In this document: piece by piece, positions 1 through 15,200 of the stretch
Layout: each line of letters opens with the position of its first letter
How positions within the stretch are numbered: the stretch's first letter is position 1
Source of the DNA: Eunapius fragilis
Taxonomy: Eukaryota > Porifera > Demospongiae > Spongillida > Spongillidae
Direction: 5' to 3'
Length of the DNA: 64,000 nucleotides
NCBI GenBank assembly: GCA_963681505.1
Contig: OY811993.1
Location: 3,223,387-3,287,386, forward strand
The notes under the pieces: generated by a model
The model's input: the letters and a program-made list of their open reading frames with translations, nothing else
Database searches by the model: none
Told to the model about the DNA's origin: nothing
Program-made: the position numbers and the translations under genes

Positions 1-492
1 CCACACTGAACAACACTTAATATAGTGCCCATTACATGTATGTGCACATGCAAATGCATATTATATTGGGCCCATCCAGGTGGTACATACTGCATATGTA
101 ATGTACATGTACATGTGTACCTAGTCCAGACGTACATGTAGATGACAATTTTTTGTTAATGGATTTTTTTCCTCATTTTAAAAAAATACCGAACACTATA
201 AAAGCACACACTACTAAATGAAAGTATTGTGGGCTTAGCAGTGGTGAAAATTCAGTAAACTAAAGTTTTACGGAGTCTTTTGATGCGTATTCATTTAGTT
301 GCAGGAGATAAATCAGCAGAAAGTCGACCCCTGTATGCCTTTACATGTGTACACATTTATTGGAACCTACATGTACACATAACTCATCTCAGGTATCCAT
401 GATTATGTTTCAAAAATCACCAATTGTGCACAATGCATAGATCGAAATAGTTGGCAAGGCCTCTCCCAATAGAAGACTTGCATGCCATGTAC

Positions 493-1444
493 CTCAATGC
501 TGGCGATGGTGAATGACTCTTCTTTGATCTCCTTGGGAGAGTCCCCTTCAGAGCCCTTGTCCATGTCCAGTAACTTGCAGGCCGCCATGTTAGTATCCCC
601 ACCACTGAGGTAGAGCTCTTTACGAATGGATGCCCGTGTGAAGCCAAGAGGAAGCAGCTGCTTCACCAGAGCATCTGGATGTCAAGAGGTGCGTGGTGTC
701 AGTGGTACAATGAGTGTAAATATTTTCAGCACCTCAAATACAAGGAAAATGCTCCTACTTAGTAGTACCTACATGTACAACGTTCCTTGTTGTACACGTA
801 AAAAAAGTTATGAAATATTTTTAGCACTTCATACAGTACAGAAGGAAGTATGTGCAAGTGAATGACCTTTCCCTTGGAACTAGCCGTCACTTCCCCCCCC
901 CCCCCCGTTCAAAGCCTCTACTCACCGTCAACATCCTGAGTAGGTCTGGGCTCCCTCTTCTCTGCCCCAAAAGACGGCAAAGATTGGGCAATGGCCATAA
1001 ATAACTTGATGTCATTGTAGGAGAGGCGAAAATTCAACTGCTGGATCGATATCTACAGGTGTAGCGCAACATGTACACGCATGGGATGCAGTAGAGGCAC
1101 ATGTCATTCTATACTCATGGTAGAAGTATATCAGTGAACTTTGTGGATAAAAAAACAGCTTTCTGTACACTTTCAGGTAGGCATGACAGAATGTGTACAT
1201 GTACATGTGCAAGGCCTACCTCCAGTACATGATTGTGCTCGCTGCTCTGAGGTACCACAGAGCTCTGTGTCGTGGTCCTGTCGGGAAGCTTCAGCTCCAC
1301 TGACAAAGACACAGGGTCTAAGATGGAGAGTGCCGTCTCATCCTCATTGGACAAGCTGCATGAAAACAGCTCTAGTCCTTCGACACTGCAGTTGAGCAGC
1401 CTCTCACCAGAAGGCTTAAACGTAAACTTCAGAATCAGAGTGCC
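493..1444 (-). CDS. VPS13D: VPS13D exons 29-31 including the UBA domain
   Basis: Exons: 29, 1444-1220; 30, 1052-926; 31, 674-493 (residues 2757-2934). Exon 29 encodes GLELFSCSLSNEDETALSILDP, the VPS13D 'EVFSC.L.NE.DTALSI.DP' block. Exon 30 has NFRLSYNDIKLFMAIAQSLP. Exon 31 holds the ubiquitin-associated domain at about residues 2874-2912 (DALVKQLLPLGFTRASIRKE, then a helix ending MAACKLLDM). It has the expected hydrophobic spacing and an L-G-F in place of the usual M-G-F/Y loop. UBA of VPS13D is known to bind ubiquitin chains. The exon ends with IASIE before GTACAT, and no later VPS13D exon can be placed before position 1. Confidence 0.92.
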
Positions 1445-2256
1445 CTATAGTACACGTAAATATACCACTGTAAATGCACAACGCTGAACAAATACATGTA
1501 CATGTACATGTGAATCGTGTGATAATGATTACACACACACAGAATATTGCAGAGTCCCGTATACGTTTAGCTGTCACTGCATGAATCATGCGTACATGTA
1601 CAAAGTGATAGATCACTTTCCAAGTGCAAGAACGGCTGTCCCTCAATCAGATTAGACTAAAAGAGACACAGTACAAACACATATATACGTACACTACACA
1701 AACACATATATACGTACACTGTAAGTGTACATGTACAGATGTACTTATGTACAATGTACATGTACTTATGGTGTACTTATGTACATGTGCTTATGGTGTA
1801 CTTATGTACATGTGCTGGTTTTATGCACATGTGCTGGTTTTATGCACATGTGTGTCATATATTATGCAACATACAAGTCATACACTTAGACTATACCACA
1901 ACAGTTCATACAACATTACCTTCAGTACAACAGCATTAGACTCCTGGCAGGTCCTATCCTCCACCACCACGCAGTCTGTCTCTGTCACGCTCAGGTTCAG
2001 CTGGACGGTCCTCTTGGGCTTCACCTCCTCCTGCTGCTGGACGTTGGAGGCTCTCTTCAGCTTGGTGGCAGCAAGCTGAAGCATGGCAGAGTGCCTTTCC
2101 CCGTCCCCAGGCCCATCCATTTCATCCGTATCATCAGGATCTTTGGGAATGGCGAGGGAGCGACAAAAAAATAAACATACCCAGCAAAACCTGCTATTGG
2201 AAATGCACACATGTACATGTACTGACCTACACATATACATGCACAAATACAATAAA

Positions 2257-2310
<54 letters not shown>

Positions 2311-5300
2311 CACATGTACGTACAGTACCTAAGTACAACACCTGCACATCACATGTATGTCATGTGCATATAACATCACAAACTAAACACTACAATTGAA
2401 GCACTGATCTGTGCGCACGTACATGTACATGTAGTCTGGCATTAAACAAAAGACTAACCGTCAGCCTCTTCTGGTAGCTTCTCAAAAACAAATGACTTGA
2501 GCTGCAAGATGAGGTCAAATATTCCCATCAGCCGCACCTTGTTGAGCAATATAGAAGCCTTGATGTCAGTTGGACTGAGTGAGACGTTGATCTGGACTTG
2601 CAGGGATCTGGGGGAGGAGTTACCACCAGGTGCAGAGGGGGTACCCCCTGGAGTAGAGGGGGTGCCCCCAGGAGTAGAGGGGGTGCCCCCAAGAGCATTG
2701 CGGGGACTCAGGACCTCTGTGAACACATTGGGACTGGCCTTGATGTCGTGGTCTGGGGAGGAGGGGAGAGTTACTAGTGCAATACACATACATGCTAATG
2801 ATCGCTACACAACAACTTAACATGATTTAGATGATAGAAGATGTGATTCACACAATCTGATTGGTCAATTGAAGGTATCTAAATACAGTAGAAACCTCAA
2901 GAGGGATTCTAAGTGCCCCGAGCACTTAGACTTCTGGCACTTACACGTACGCGCATTTGTAGTAAAAACTGATCCTGGTGTGTACACTTGTGCTCCACTT
3001 GCACACAACATAATTAGTTGATTCATCCACGTATTGCATGCAATAGTCTGATACTGCACACATTATTATAATAATGCATGTAACTTATTATATCACATGA
3101 ACAAAAGTTAAAATTGTAAGCGGTTCCTTCTGTTCCATGCATGCATATGTCTAACCAGTAACATACTGCTCGTGACGTAAAAATTTTTAATGGTTGCTAG
3201 GTGTGTTATTTCTTATTGGTTGCCAAATGTATGTACATGTACACGTTGCTATTGTCTAAATTGGTTAGGCACTGAAACCTTTGGGATCCACGTGATTTTA
3301 GAATCTCCTCGGGGGGCCCTTAGAAGCGCCCTCGCCGTCGTTTGGGACGCTACAGCCCAGGGCTCTCGGGGATTCTAAATCAAGCAGATCCCTTGGTTTC
3401 AGTGTGTAACATACATTGTATATTTAAAAAAAAATCACTCCAATGTAAGGAAGGACCTGTGAAATATGCATACTACAAGTAAAACACATGCAATGATACT
3501 GTAAATGCACCAAGAACAGTCGATCAACACACGCACACCAAGACCACTGTGCCTGTTTACCTCTATATCGTGTGTCATGGCCGATCACAGTATGACAAGT
3601 GAAGTCCACATTCTTTATCTGGTTTGAGTTAGAGACAAAGGTGAACTCAGACTGCTTGATGTCAAACAGAGCAAGTGAGGAGGTAGAAAGCACCCCTGAA
3701 TTGTTGCATAGCCGTGAGCTGAGGAACTCCAGCTTCACGCCAACAAACTGCATCCTGAACAAAAATCCCACCCACCACTCGGCTGCAATAGGCTGAGGAG
3801 AGAGGGAGGGAGAGGGAGAGGGAGAGGGAGGGAGAGAAGAGAGAGTGTGTGAGGGGGGGGGGTGGTTGGGAACACACAACATCACTTCCATGAATACAAA
3901 ATACACATACACACGCACTGCGTAAATGGACAGCATTCACATGCCAACTTGCACATATGTATTTATAATTTTTGCAGTCATTCCAGAGAAAGATAGCACC
4001 AATTTAAAAACATAAACAATACATCACATTAAAACGTGTGCAGGTTTGTTTCACTTAATGTGTCCACTTACAAAACTAAAACTGAAGTACATGCATGCAA
4101 ACGGGGAAGTGAGTACAAGCAACTACATGTACATGTATACACACATACAACTACATGTACATGTATACACACACACATACAACTACATGTACATGTATAC
4201 ACACATAAAACTACATGTACATGTATACACACACATACAAGCAATCACATTTTGATGTGCATCATTCAAAGTTGTAACCAGCTGCACCAAATGATGCTAC
4301 CATACATGTACCATGTGTGTACTCACAGCAGCTTAAGCCTTTCAAATGCACCATATATACATGTATGCACATGTAGTATAACAGTCCATACACATGAAAT
4401 GGACCTGTTACGTTCATGTACATACTTACAGATCTGTTACTTTAATGGACAGATACCTGCATATACCTGACAGACCTGTTACTTTAATGGACAGATACAG
4501 TACCGGCCATAATAAAAGTCACGTTCCGTTTTAGTGCTACGATCGTAGCACTAAGATATGGCTTCTGGTTTCGTTTTGTTTTGGCATCGTAGCTATTCTT
4601 CAAATATGATTAACACAAAAGTTGTTAATCGCTAGCGATTTAGACGCGTTTTTGAAATGTTAACAAGCCGTTCGCATCGCTTGATTGGTTGTAGAACATC
4701 GCTGTTCTGCAATAGCGCTCGCGATCGGTTCAATTAAGTGTGGCTAAAATTAAAAGCGGTCTCATCTGTTATATGACGTCATCCACTTATCCCTTCAAAG
4801 GGAGGGAGGATTTTGGGAACTCCAAGTTGGCAAGAAGACGTATAGAAGAAGTACATGTAGCGGTCATAGCGAGCGATTTTTACTGTAGGGGCGGAGGCAT
4901 AATTACTTAAACGTATTTAGTAAAACGGATCTTCCGAACGAACGCGCTTGTTCAGTTTTATAGCCTACGCTAGGCTACGTTAGAATTCAATCCTTTCAGC
5001 GATCTACGCAGCTTCATCGTTTTGTTACCGCGTACGTTGCTATAAAACCGGTGTAAACGGAGTTGTGCACTTCGCGGACTAGTTAACACGTACATAAGAT
5101 CATCGTTTTATCTTCGTGTTCTAAAAAGACTGCACAGTGCTACGATCGTAGAACTAAAACGGAACGTGACTTTTATTATGACCGGTACTGTACAGTACTG
5201 CATATACCTGACAGACCTGTTACTTTAATGACAGATACCTGGATATACCTTACAGACCTGTTACATTAATGGACAGTCACTCTGCATACCTGGGCTATGG

Positions 5301-8300
5301 GATCATGGATGACGGTGTTGGGCTTCTCAAAGTCCTCCACACCTTCCCCAAGGTTCATGTCAATGAGCCCCTTGATGAGCTCAAGCTGCGGCTTGTCCAG
5401 GGTCACGTGGATGGCAGTGAGGGTGCCCATGATCTGCATGTCGGGTGCTGCAGAGGTGGATATGCACGTTCCCATGACCCTGTACTACACATACATGTGT
5501 CTGTACTACAGAGGTACATTGTAATAACCTGTTAAGACATGGCAGTACAGAACAGCAACAGAGGAGACCCGGAAAGGTTAGCACTTGAGGAGATAAAGAG
5601 TGACCCCTCTTCCCTCCGTCCTTATCTACTCCTTCCCTCTCTTTCCCTCCCTCCCTCCCTCCCTCCTTAGGGAAGAGGGAGGGAGGGAGGGAGGGAGGGA
5701 GGGAGGGAGGGAGGGAGGGAGGGAGGGAGGGAGGGAGGGAGGGAGGGAGAGAGGGATGGAGGGAGGGAGGGAGGGAGAGGTCAGGAAAGACGGAGAGGAA
5801 AGACGGACGGAAGATGGAGGATGGATTGAAAGAGGGGAGGAAAGGACATACTGTACACGTATCCGGTACATGCTAAGAAATAGCTGAACATGCCGGTACA
5901 TCATACCAATCCCGTGGATAATGATTCTCTGAAACAACATACCACTTCTGTTGAAGTCTTCGTGCAGGTTTCTCTCAATAAAGAGCTTCAAGGCTGCTTT
6001 CTCGTTGAGCACATGCCCAGCCTAAGGAAAAACAATACGAGTGTACACATGACGATACTGGTGAGTAGAGTCACTCCACATACTTGCATAATGCAATACA
6101 CAATTAAAGCCACTCGAATCCTTAAATGATCAGGTACATTGTACCATACAAACAATCCATTACGTGTACATACATGTAGGGGACAACAATGAACAACAAC
6201 TACACTTTAATCTACATGTGCCGGGCGTTAGGTAAACTGTACATTTGTTAGGTAAACCTGGGCCTATCTCAGGCCCTAATCCTTTGTATTGGCTGTCTCA
6301 AATATACATGTAGCTTGATGTGTTCATGCAGACACGCAAGGTTTACTGCCCAAGAAACTAGCACTACATAAACCTTGTTAGGTAAACCCAATAGTGTGTG
6401 TTAGGTGCATACCCAACACAAACGTTAAGTTAAGTTAGCCCTTCAGCACTTGTAGTTCAACTGACCTGCCGCACAATCCTAAAGCTTTCCCTACCAGCCG
6501 CCATCTGTTCCCTCTTGGCTGAAAACACGTCCACCTCTGTCAAGTTCATCTCTATGCAGTCCAGCAGGCAGGGCCCCCCGCGAGCCTCCACCTTCCTTTC
6601 CATCTCCAGCTCCTCATCTATGATGTGAGTGGTGGTGGTGGTGGAGGTGGAGGATGGGCGGCGCCCCATGCCGCCAGACGACTTGAGCGGGCCAAACAAG
6701 GACGGACCGGAGCCGATCCTGACAGCATCAGCAGTTTCGCGCGGAGCGGCCGCCTGCTGCTGTTGCTGCTGGGCGAAGCCTCTGTCAAAGAGCTTCGAGT
6801 AAGAGCTGTACGACAGGGGGGACCTGGCGGACAGGTTCATGGCACGCCCGCTGGTACTGGACCTCAACAGCTGGTCGTCGGCCCTGCGCAGGCTCTTGTC
6901 CCCTACCACCTGGCCGGCTTCCTTCTGCCTCCGAGTGAAGGCGATGGTGCCGGGTTCCCCGTCGTACCGCGAGGAGTTGGTCACCCTCACGTGACCGATG
7001 TCGCCCACCATGAGCTCGGGGGAGAAGGCGTGCTTGGGGATGAGGAGGATGGGACCCTCCGCGTCCACGTCCAGGGAGATGCGAGCCTTTCGGTCGGGAC
7101 CGTTGTACACCTGCGTTATGTGGTGGTATACATGTACGTTATTATGCATGTAACATACATGTACAAGCATGTTAAATGTACAGAAGGGAAAGTGCACTGT
7201 GTAAAAAATAAACACACCTCCCACCCCACGGATACACATGAACACGTAAAGGCATGAATGCTACCCACATGTACAGTACACGTACACTGTAATACAATGT
7301 GCTGTGCACAACAAAGCAATGTTGGCCAGTACAGTGATGTGTATAGACACTTACATGTGACCAGTACAGTGATGTGTATAGACACTTACATGTGACCAGT
7401 ACAGTGATGTGTATAGACACTTACATGTACTGTACATGTACACACACATACTGCAAGCAAGCATCACCACCGTTGAACAGACTATAGTTATATACCAAGT
7501 TTTTAGTTATACAAGCAGTTGAACAGACTATAGTTATATACCAAGTTTTTAGTTATACAAGCAGCTACTGTTTGTATAGCCAACTTGTGACTGCCATAAA
7601 CTGCTGTAATTTTGCACACACAGTTCCGATACGCGTGTGCTCACCAGGTCTCCACGTGCCATGGCCTTCATCCTCTGGAAGGCGTCAATGAGCTGGGGGA
7701 AGTGGGAGCAGAAGGCAATGACCTCCTTCAGATACCTCATGGTGTGGAGGTAGCGAACTGAGGACATCCTAATCTTGGCGCTGATGTCAAAAGGACGCTC
7801 CAAGGATGGATCTGGCCGGCCATACCTGAAACGAGGCACAGAGTGAGGACCCTTAACACATCCATTCAGAAAGGCTAGCAACTTTATTTATTGCTCACCA
7901 GGCATGTGATCTGACGTATGCAACATGCAATGCTTATAGGTTGTACACACAACACTGCATATACATGTACAAGGAAGGCACTTACTTGAAAATGGTAAAT
8001 GTCAAGGCCTGGTCACCAGTGGTAGTGAACCTGCATGTCATCCAAGGTACAAACATTTGGCATATTGCACGCAGTTAATTACATGTGGTTAACTACACAT
8101 GGTTAATCACACGTGTATACATGTACTTACAACATTGTACAAGTACAATAAGTACATGTGTATGCATAACATGACGTCTACACAGTGATGGGGAAGCTTT
8201 AGCATGTAGTTAAGTTATAGCTAACTAATCATGCCCTAATTTTCATGCAGTTAAATTAAATACACTGTAAGTTGACTGGTCTTTCCCATATTGATCAGTT

Positions 8301-11300
8301 AACTTCACAGTTTTTTTTGGCCCTGAATTCCTATAAATTAAGTTGAAGTTACATGTGAGCAGCTAAACTGTCACATGGTGTACTGCAAAGGTAGTTTGTC
8401 AAGGAGGGGAAACACTATGACAATCGAGGCATATCCCCCCCAATAAACCCTGCCTATGTATTGTACGTATACAACACACTACAAACAGTTCTGCTACATT
8501 TTTGATTCTAATTTTTTTTTTTTTATGCCAATGACTCACCTCTCCCTGTAGTATGCCCCAGTCTCTGTCAGGTCCAGCAGTGATGCCTGTCCCAATGAAC
8601 CCTCAACCTCCATGTTGCCATGGTTCAGCCTGACAGTGGAGTTGAGCAGGCTCACGCTACCCCTGGCCAAGGGGTGCTCAGGCTTGTTGAAGGTCACCGA
8701 CAGGAGCTTCACGCAGAGCACCACCTTAGCGCTCATCTTCCCCTCCACCCCCCACACTAAACTCCGGGGGGGCTTCAAGGTGCTCTCCTCCGATCCCGAT
8801 CGGCTGCCCCCCGGGAGGGTGGGGGTGGGAGGGGCACACGCGGCATCAGTAGCCGGTCCCATACCCCTTTCGGCATCCTCCATAACGGCAGCCACCTTGT
8901 CCATGTCAAGGAAGTCAAAGGCATCCTGCTGGAGTGATTGGTCTATTCTAGCGCCAAGGTGCAAAGGCTGTGCGCTGTCCACGTCTTGAAGGGGCGTGGC
9001 AGTCACGTCAGAGTTGGTACCCGGAGTGGGCCAAGAGAAGGACTCCCCACCTCCTCCCCTTTCACTTCCTGTGGGCGTGGCAGGTTCAGACGGAGGAGGG
9101 GTCGGGATGCCGACGCCAAGGTAGTCAAACAGGAGGACCCACGTCTGGAGGTTGATGATCACAAAGGCAGAGCTGAACTCCACGTTGGCAAATAGTGAGA
9201 TCTGCAGACACGGGGGGGAGGGGTTGGGTCAGTACCAAAGCAACTTCACTGCATCGGGCTAATGATCAAATGATATCAGATGGTATAATTAGCTACATCC
9301 AGGTGTACATGTATGCTGTCATGTACCAATGTCTATACCATTTCCTCAATGTTCAACCACATACATGTAATGCACAAATACAATGAAATACAATGACACT
9401 TGTCAGTGGGACACACACACACACACACGCCAAAGCACACAATCCGAACTATCTGGTCTACGGTTATTGTACATATATCCTGGTCTACAGTTATTGCAAT
9501 GTACATGTATACATGAATGCTGAAGGTAAAAATAAAATTAATAATTCCACCAGATGCACAGTGTAATTAATTCAATCCAAATGCACAACACGTATTCATT
9601 TTGAGATTTTTTTTTTTAAAGCATACATGTAACTCACAGAGTTGTACTTGCTGCTATAGAGTGGGGACAGCCGGTCGCAATATTGACCCTCAATGCTGAG
9701 TAGGTCAGCATGCTCAGGCACGCTGGGAGTACTGCCGCCCACGCTGCCATTCACAGCACCAGTGCTGCCCCCATCTCCACCTGAGGTCCTGGAGCACTCC
9801 GGACCGTCCAGAGAAGAGCTCCTCCGAGAAGATGAGAACGAACGGAGAGGAGAGTTGAACGTCTGCGGCCTGAAGCATGACCCAGAATGCGGCACTACGG
9901 GGAGAAACTGTCTCCCAAGTGGAGGGATGAGGCTGCCGAAGCTCTGGGTGCGAAGGCTGTGGAATGAGGACGACAGTGGGAGGAGGAAGGGGAGGGGCTT
10001 AGCCGAGGAGGCAAAGAGGTACCGGTACTCAGAGTCCTTCTGCTGGAGGAGGTCTTCGATCACGATGCTCTTCAGCGAGAGCTTAAAAGTGGCCACGGAA
10101 GGGTCCAGCTTCTCGCAGCGGAAGGAGAAGTCCTCAAAGGAGACAAAGACAAGGTCCCTCTCTCTGGATTCAATCATGTGCTTCAGCTCAAAGGACAGCT
10201 TTGCCAAAGAGAAGGAGCAGACCAGCTTGGGGAGTGAGTCCCCCTGTGGGCTCGACGATACGGACAGGGAAGCCGGTTGTGACTCGGCTACGCTTGAGGT
10301 GGCGGACGTAGGATCGGGGCTGGTGCTTTTAGTCCTATCGGGCATGCGCACAGCTCTTTTGCTCCTGTGGAGACCGTGCTTTAGTATCTTCTGGATGTGG
10401 TCAAACACCTCCTTAGGCAGCCTCACTAGCAAGGGCTCAATGACCTTCCCCACCACTATCACATCCGGCCTCACCGGTGACGATCCGCCCACATGCTCCT
10501 CCCCCATGCCCTCCTCCCCAGAAGTCCTCCATATGCACCGATCAATCTGCAGTTCAGCGCTCGTCTCCTTGAGCACCTTGGACCACTTCCCGGGACACGA
10601 CGACGCCCCCCGGCTAATGGGGGTTGCCGCGGAGACAAGCCACTCCCGACTCTCCCTGTCGTGGGAGGCGTGCAGCGACATGTTCGTCACCCTGAGGACG
10701 ATCCTCTCCGTCTTGGGCACGTGTGCCATCCCGGGACAGAGAGAGGAGACGTCGTCAGAGTTGGGAGGAAACTGGTTCTGCAGCGATATCTCCCCCAGGT
10801 GGGCCACAAGGGTGTCCTCCCCGCGCAGGGAACTGGGCACCACTATCACGGGACTCTGGATCGATATGTCGTAGAACAACTGGTTCTCCACCGCCGCCGC
10901 CCCCGCCTCTGCCGACGACGCAGCTCCGTCAACCGCATCCACTTCCCCATCGTCGTCCAACGACTGGCTGGTCCTGACGGCGGGACCCTTGGGACCCAGG
11001 AAGGCCAGCTTGTCCAGGCCCTCCGCGAGGTGGCTCTTCTCGCTCACCAGGCCCCTGGCCACGCCCACCGCCGCCTTCCTCAAGGACTCGCTGAGCTGCC
11101 CGGAGTAGAACTTGAAGTCCGAAATGAACTCCTCCATCTCGTAGATGAAGTTCACCGAGTGTGCGTAGTAGATGGAAGGCATGGAGACGCCCACGGCAAT
11201 GCGGTACAGGGACCCGAGGGACTGGGACTGAGGCTGGAGGGTACGCTGGATCGAAAAGGACAAATCGTCCGACCGATTGGTCGAGAAAAATCCTGCCTCG

Positions 11301-12214
11301 GTCGGGGTCTGGGCAAACCCTTCCGTTCCCATGGACACAATTTTGCGGTACCTCTTCCCGGCAGGACTGAGGTCCTCGACGTGCATGCCCCCCAGCTTGC
11401 CCTGGATGTTGGTATCGGAGCAGAACCACCCGTCCACCCCTAGCCCGACCAGCGCCACCTTGCCCACTCTGTGCGCCCCAGCAGCGGCCTGGCCGTGAGG
11501 GGACTTCTTGGTCCTCCTCCTCACAATCAGGATGTCAAGCCTGTCCCATTCCAGCTTCACCTCTGTCTCTGTCGTGCTGCTGAAATTCTGCGTCGAGAAC
11601 GGAAAGAGGGAGGGGTAGGAATGAACGCAAACGTGCACATCCAAGTGTCCACGTAAATAATGCATGCATGCTTAATCAACATTGTGTGCTTTATTAACTT
11701 CCTGTTTGCACTGAAATTACCATTTACAGTAGTTTACACTATTTATTGCTGTGGTGAATGGCCAATGAGCCGTCATTCGTACCAATGAGCCGTCATTCGT
11801 ACCAAAGAAATGCAAAATGCTTATCACATCCATAATCAAAGCATTTAGGGCAAAACTAATTTATGGAACATGTATATTACTCCTGAAAGATATCTTTTTT
11901 AAAAACGTTTGCATTTGTAATGAATCACATGTACCGTGCATGGGAACATAACAATGCAATAGCTATAATATGTGCTGCATGTTAATGTACTAATAGTGCA
12001 CACGCTGGTACATACAGTACCCCTGTACATGCACATTTGCACCCACGTGTACCTGCTGTGACTGAAGTGAGCTCTCTTCAACAGACGGTCTGGCATGCCC
12101 TGCATCACTCTGAGCTCCCCTCTGCTGGTCAAACATCAGTTCCCTAGGGACAGCCCTCTGCAAGAAGCTGATCAGCTCCACTATCGTCTGCTGATTTGCT
12201 GCACCAGAAGAAAA

Positions 12215-12287
<73 letters not shown>

Positions 12288-15200
12288 ACCATTAATCACA
12301 AAGTGCAGGGCAAACGTGTGTGAGCACTGACATGCTTGCCACCCAATCATAGCACAGTTACAGCACTGAGATGCCACACACACTACAACATAAATCAATA
12401 GTAGCACAGTAAAGAGAAACCTAAATTGGCGCATCACAGGAAGCATCATGTGACCCCTCTTACAACTCTGCACAACATACACACACACACGTACACACAC
12501 ACAAACACACACACATACACACACCCACACACACACACACACACACAACACACACACAGGTTCAAATATACATATACATGGACATGTACGACACCCACGC
12601 CCAGTAGCCATGAGCACTGATATGCACCACTGCACATAAATACATACATGAACATGCACAATGTATATATGTATATTAACATCGTACATGGCACAGGTAC
12701 ACATGTACATGGGCACAGGTACACGTGTACATGGGCACAGGTACACATGTACATGGGCACAGGTACACATGTACATGGGCACAGGTACATATATGTACAT
12801 GGGCACAGGTACACATGTACATGGCACAGGTACACGTGTACATGGCACAGGTACACATGTACATGGGCACACGTACACATGTACATGGGCACAGGTACAT
12901 ATATGTACATGGCACAGGTACACATGTACATGGGCACAGGTACACATGTACATGGCACAGGTACACGTGTACATGGTTCAGGTACACATGTACATGGTTC
13001 AGGTACACATGTACATGGCACAGGTACACATGTACATGGTTCAGGTACACACAAAAAATGCATGTAGGCACACAACTGACCAATAGCTTCCATGGCGGTG
13101 CAGCGCACATTAACCTTCCTGATGCTGGTCTCCCTCTCCGACTCAACGTACTCATCCAGCCCAAGGTCCCTCACGGCAGGATGGCGCGGGGAGTTGGGGG
13201 AGTAGAAGGAGTACGTCAGAACGAGGAGGGAGTCCAGGTCGTCAGAGGTGGTGCTGAAGACATCATCTGCGGAGGTGCTCTCCAGCTGACCGAACCCAAG
13301 CGTCGAGGCTCCTCCTCCTCCCCATCCCAGGCCTGTAGCCTCCACCACTCTACTGGGTGACCGTGCAAACGGGGTGGCGTTGGAGGATGGAGGGGAGGAG
13401 GAGTGAGGGGAGGAGGCGGGCTCGTCTCCGGTGGAATCCCTCCCGCTGGCACACACCACGAGCTCGTACTCCCGGCCAAAGGTCTGGGCGCAGTCCACCA
13501 GACGGATGTCTTGGACGTGCAGCTTCAGGGCAGCGTCAAACGGCCTCTTCATGGCCTTGACTGACACACCAGGGACCTTCAACTCCACGACCGTGCAACC
13601 TTTGAGGTGTTAAAAAAAAAAAAAGGACAGCATGAGAGGTGGTTTTCTGCGCACACATGTACATGTACATGTACAGTCCTAACGTGCTCGGCCATGGATT
13701 GCAGAAAGTTTCGATTGGAAATACAACTCCACTTCAAAGCGCGAGGTGGTGGGAGGGAGGGGGAGGGGGGGAGGGGGGCATGTGTGAACCAGGCAAATCT
13801 CACCTCTGCTGCTCAGACTGAGACAGACTGCATCAATAGTGAGCTGAGCACAGAGCAGCTTCTCGTTGGCCACTGACATGCGACGTTCGTGCCTCTCCTT
13901 CATGAGGGCTGACTTTATGCTATCCCTCAAGGCGCCGGGCCCCGCCCTCTCCCTCCCCACGGGGCTCTGTGACGGGGACCCACGGAGGTCGTCGTCAGGG
14001 GGGCTCTGAGCGGACTGGTACATGGAGGCATCGGGCTGCTGCTTCCTTGGAGAGGAGGAGGGATCCGTGTAAGCAGACTGGTACATGGAGGCAACGGTGG
14101 ACGCGTTGCCTGCTGGCAGGAGGTCCGGTGACGGGGAGGACTGGGCACCCTGGACCAGTGATGGCTCAGTAGCCTCTCTGGTGACATGTGGAGGCTTCAG
14201 GCATGAAATCATCGTGTGTAACTAAAAGACAAAGGAAAGTACACATAGCACCAGGAGTGACGGATATGCATATCCATATGTACATGTGCATATCCATATA
14301 TATGGTACATGTACAGCAAAATAAACCATGTGGTACATGTACACGTATTGCACTGTTTGTGTATTTCATGACAAGCAAATAATAGACCAGAGCTGCATAC
14401 CGATTTAAGTAATTATATTCACTTAAAACTCCACAAGGAAGGGTTCAATTTTTATTTATTTATTTTTAGTATACTGTAAAATAGGAATTTTATGGACATC
14501 TACTCATGTAAATTGAAAACGATTCACTAGGTCCAGTGTCCACAATACATGTACATGACTGTAAATCTGCTGTAAAAGGATCAGCACTGGTGAACATGTA
14601 AAGAACACTTGCAGAGCTGTACATTTTGTGTACATCCATAGTGCTAGCCAGCTAACCTTGACTTCTAGCACACATATTGTGTACATCCATACTGCTAGCC
14701 AGCTAACCTTGTCTTCTAGCACACATATTGTGTACATCCATACTGCTAGCCAGCTAACCTTGACTTCTAGCACCATACTGCTTACCTTGTCTTCATCAAC
14801 ATGGAACATGAGGGCTGGCAGTTTGGCTGACAATGTCAACATGGCATCTCCACACGCGACGGGAGTACACTCCTTGGTGCTCCTACCACTGACACTGGAA
14901 ACAGTCTCCTTCTTCCTTTGGTAGAAAGAAAACATATGTACATGCACAGTTCTACAGTTGTTATAAACACGTACATGTATACGTGTGCAATGAGAGCATA
15001 TGTATACATGTACATGTCCATGTTCAAAACAACTTTATACACAGTACCCAAGGATAAGTATAAGATAAACGTGTGTCCAGTTACACCTGCTTGAAACAAC
15101 CAGCTGTTGAGGAGGGGGGGAGTAATCCACATAGGTATGTATGCTCTTAGTTTCCAGGAAAAATTGGGTTTGTTTTGCAGAGCATATTGACCAATACATG

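Noticed and set aside
5447-5475. Earlier acceptor GTACAG before VPS13D exon 25
   Set aside because: It leaves exon 25 out of phase with exon 24. The CTCTGCAG acceptor at 5448-5450 restores phase and the family motif PDMQIMGTL.
9693-11443. Long plus-strand frames (393 and 316 codons) opposite VPS13D exon 19
   Set aside because: Antisense shadows of a GC-rich coding exon. The minus frame matches a known family, the plus frames match nothing.
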